Assembly (NCBI GenBank): GCA_016201805.1
Contig: JACQCB010000138.1
Coordinates: 1-6,197, forward strand
DNA length: 6,197 bases
Direction of reading: 5' to 3'
DNA from: Nitrospirota bacterium
Lineage (GTDB): Bacteria > Nitrospirota > Nitrospiria > Nitrospirales > Nitrospiraceae
Part shown: one piece after another, positions 5,996 through 6,197 of the stretch
Numbering within the stretch: position 1 is the first letter of the stretch
Layout: the number at the start of each line of letters is the position of its first letter
Program-made: the position numbers and the translations under genes
The notes under the pieces: generated by a model
What the model saw: the letters and a program-made list of their open reading frames with translations, nothing else
The model's database searches: none
Told to the model about the DNA's origin: nothing

Positions 5996-6197
5996 TGGAT
6001 CATCGGATCGATTTCCCTCTTCGTTTCCTCGGTCACGCTGTAGCGAGTGTACGCATGATCCAACACCTCGTTGGCGTAGAGCCGCCCGGTCGGGGCCGGG
6101 ACCGCGATGTTGGCCTCCACTGTTCCCTTCGGGCCGATGGTGACGGTTTGCTCGATCGCGGTCCGGATATAGGGATGCCAGACGACCAGCTTATAGG
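5980..6197 (-). CDS. C-terminal part of a probable exported transthyretin/carboxypeptidase-regulatory-like protein
   Basis: Only the last 71 codons lie in the window; the gene enters from the right edge and stops at TGA 5980-5982. The visible residues begin YKLVVWHPYIRTAIEQTVTI and continue GPKGTVEANIAVPAP, a pattern of short beta strands matching the end of carboxypeptidase-regulatory-like or transthyretin-like beta-sandwich domains (tYtLvvWHp, then eQtVtI followed by G and an alternating strand). After this comes a linker GRLYANEVLDHAYTRYSV and a charged tail EETKREIDPMIQKQAH. Such domains usually occur in exported or periplasmic proteins, but the signal region is outside the window, so location is inferred. 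The domain assignment rests on a short segment and is tentative; that this is a real coding end is supported by its conserved, partly duplicated sequence downstream. It is in the same direction as the hyf operon but separated from the transporter by about 270 bases. Confidence 0.75.
   Translation of the reverse strand, partial: YKLVVWHPYIRTAIEQTVTIGPKGTVEANIAVPAPTGRLYANEVLDHAYTRYSVTEETKREIDPMIQKQAH

Overview
The window is a bacterial stretch of about 58% GC (estimated by eye) in which every supported gene lies on the minus strand. Reading right to left, it holds the 3' end of a gene for a probable exported beta-sandwich protein, a decayed partial second copy of that 3' end, a possible weak terminator hairpin, and then a tightly packed five-gene run. 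That run is a divergent acetate-uptake (GPR1/FUN34/YaaH) family membrane protein followed by hyfB, hyfC, hyfE and hyfF, the last running off the left edge. Gaps inside the run are 39, 13, 34 and 2 nucleotides, so it looks like one transcription unit.

The four hyf-type genes encode membrane subunits of an energy-converting complex related to hydrogenase-4, formate hydrogenlyase and respiratory complex I. HyfB and HyfF are antiporter-like proton-channel subunits. HyfC is the NuoH-like subunit that joins the membrane arm to the catalytic arm. HyfE is a small NuoK-related membrane subunit. Together they would form a proton-translocating arm in the cytoplasmic membrane. The catalytic subunits (HyfG/HyfI-like) are not in the window; they would be expected to the left of position 1. 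It therefore cannot be decided here whether this is a true [NiFe] hydrogenase or a hydrogenase-related complex without the metal site. HyfD, the third antiporter-like subunit of E. coli hydrogenase-4, is absent from between hyfC and hyfE.

The organism cannot be fixed from the sequence. The gene content and composition would fit Nitrospirota or a similar environmental chemolithotroph, but this is a low-confidence impression. No RNA genes, insertion sequences, CRISPR arrays, attachment sites or origins were seen. The only stretch without an intact gene is 5710-5979; it holds the decayed gene copy, the hairpin and the leader of the transporter gene. Nothing here amounts to a clearly new system. 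The most unusual points are the transporter that lacks its family signature at the head of a hyf operon, and the decayed tandem copy with an in-frame stop.
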